The notes beneath the pieces are model-generated. The model worked only from the letters and a program-made list of their open reading frames with translations. It did no database searches and was not told the DNA's origin. Positions 6,143-6,823 of a stretch of 6,823 nt of DNA are shown here, one piece after another. This stretch comes from Vicinamibacterales bacterium (lineage in GTDB: Bacteria; Acidobacteriota; Vicinamibacteria; Vicinamibacterales; UBA8438): assembly GCA_030745255.1 (NCBI GenBank), contig JASLOY010000193.1, forward strand, positions 1 to 6,823, in the 5' to 3' direction. The position numbers were made by a program, and so were the translations under genes. Numbering within the stretch: the first letter of the stretch is position 1; each line of letters begins with the position of its first letter.

Positions 6143-6754
6143 ATGCTCGCCAGTTCTGCGTCACAGCCGCCCGAAGCGACCGAACAACTGATCGAGGGGT
6201 GCCTCCAGGGCGATCAACACGCCTGGAGCCTCATCGTGGCGCGCTACCGGCGGAAGGTCTTCAACGTCGCCTACAAGTTCGTTGGTCGGCACGATGTGGC
6301 AGAGGATCTGACGCAGGAGATCTTTCTGAAGATCTTCAAGGCGCTCGGAACCTTCGACCGTCGCGCCAACTTTCAGACCTGGCTGATCAGTGTCAGCCGC
6401 AACCTCTGCATCGACCACTATCACAGCGTGCGCAAGGAGCGCGAGATGGTGGACCGCAGTGTCGACGCGGCCGACGTGTCGCCGGTCAGCACCCAGCCGG
6501 ACGCGCTGGTGACGCTGGAACGCGGCGACCGTCGGGCCACGCTGCATCGCGCACTGGCGCAGCTGCCAGACACGCTACGTGCCGCAGTGCTGCTACGTGA
6601 CATTCAGGAGTTGTCGTATCAGGAGATCGCCGACCGACTGGCATTGCCGGAGGGCACCGTCAAATCGCGGATCAACCGGGGACGCAAGGAGCTCGCGCGT
6701 CAAATCCAGCGTCTGATGTCCGACGAGGGCTCAGCTACCGGTGAACCCGGCTGA
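6143..6754 (+). CDS. Sigma-70-family (ECF-type) RNA polymerase sigma factor
   Basis: Encodes a 203-residue sigma factor with only regions 2 and 4, the ECF layout, that redirects RNA polymerase to its own promoter set. Region 2 spans about residues 28-100, with DVAEDLTQEIFLKIFKAL (51-68) and FQTWLISVSRNLCIDHYH (77-94), the core-binding and -10-recognition segment. Region 4 spans about 135-190, with ALAQLPDTLRAAVLLRDIQ and the helix-turn-helix LSYQEIADRLALPEGTVKSRINRGRKEL (157-184). A linker of about 35 residues separates them. The frame extends upstream to 6098, but that start lies in the promoter's -10 region, so ATG 6143 is preferred. No Shine-Dalgarno is visible before it. A probable STAS anti-sigma antagonist follows after 25 bases. 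I cannot tell the ECF group from sequence reading alone. Confidence 0.93.
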   Translation: MLASSASQPPEATEQLIEGCLQGDQHAWSLIVARYRRKVFNVAYKFVGRHDVAEDLTQEIFLKIFKALGTFDRRANFQTWLISVSRNLCIDHYHSVRKEREMVDRSVDAADVSPVSTQPDALVTLERGDRRATLHRALAQLPDTLRAAVLLRDIQELSYQEIADRLALPEGTVKSRINRGRKELARQIQRLMSDEGSATGEPG

Positions 6755-6766
6755 TGACGCGCCAAC

Positions 6767-6773
6767 AGGGGGA
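6767..6773 (+). promoter_or_regulatory. Ribosome binding site for the STAS gene
   Basis: AGGGGGA lies 6 bases before ATG 6780. It is the best Shine-Dalgarno match I noted among the genes of this window, which supports that ATG as a true start. Confidence 0.65.
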
Positions 6774-6779
6774 AATTGC

Positions 6780-6823
6780 ATGAAGCTGACCACAGAGCAC
6801 ACCGACGGGGTCGTCATCGTTCG
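6780..6823 (+). CDS. N-terminus of a probable STAS-domain anti-sigma-factor antagonist (3' end outside window)
   Basis: Only 14 codons are visible, reading MKLTTEHTDGVVIV. A short polar beta strand followed by a DG turn and a hydrophobic strand is the usual opening of SpoIIAA/RsbV-like STAS proteins. Those proteins bind and sequester a sigma-factor kinase or anti-sigma partner in a phosphorylation-controlled way. The gene starts 25 bases after the sigma-factor stop with a strong ribosome binding site, so the two are probably co-transcribed. The assignment rests on a very short stretch plus context. That a gene starts here is much surer than what it encodes. Confidence 0.55.
   Translation, partial: MKLTTEHTDGVVIV

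Noticed and set aside
6106..6600. Open frame from ATG 6106 in another frame across the sigma-factor gene
   Set aside because: Its start lies in the -10 region and its product has no domain; the sigma-factor frame carries clear regions 2 and 4.
1..6823. CRISPR array, mobile element, tRNA or phage-defence system
   Set aside because: No spaced repeats of the right size, no transposase or integrase, no tRNA-like fold and no defence-type genes are seen; the genes are housekeeping or regulatory.

Overview
This GC-rich window is a run of bacterial housekeeping genes, densely packed and with no mobile element, CRISPR array or RNA gene that I can see. The gene content and protein style fit an Acidobacteriota genome, perhaps the Vicinamibacteria. 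That placement is an inference from general resemblance, not a search result.

Left and centre, + strand (1-4035). The 3' end of an unrecognised gene is followed by a 96-base gap with a plausible promoter. Next comes a co-directional cluster: rplU (bL21), rpmA (bL27), obgE (ribosome-assembly GTPase), nadD (NAD biosynthesis), rsfS (ribosome silencing factor) and comF (phosphoribosyltransferase-like protein). obgE/nadD and nadD/rsfS are each joined by a 4-base ATGA overlap, which suggests translational coupling. rplU, rpmA, obgE and rsfS all serve the large ribosomal subunit, so the operon couples ribosome assembly with NAD supply. The 94-base rsfS-comF spacer holds a tandem heptamer repeat.

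Centre right, - strand (4121-6031). lysA (diaminopimelate decarboxylase, last step of lysine synthesis) is followed after 78 bases by tmk (dTMP kinase). tmk converges on comF across an 85-base gap with a GC hairpin. The lysA-tmk spacer carries heptamers related to those between rsfS and comF, so this looks like a dispersed intergenic repeat. The tmk P-loop has Ala where Ser/Thr is usual.

Right, + strand (6078-6823). Divergent from lysA, a near-consensus extended -10 promoter drives a short sigma-70-family (ECF-type) sigma factor gene. The first 14 codons of a probable STAS-domain anti-sigma-factor antagonist follow and are cut by the window edge. This end may begin a sigma-factor/partner-switch regulatory operon.

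I found no convincing undescribed system. The items most worth following are the heptamer repeats, the sigma/STAS pairing and the tmk P-loop.
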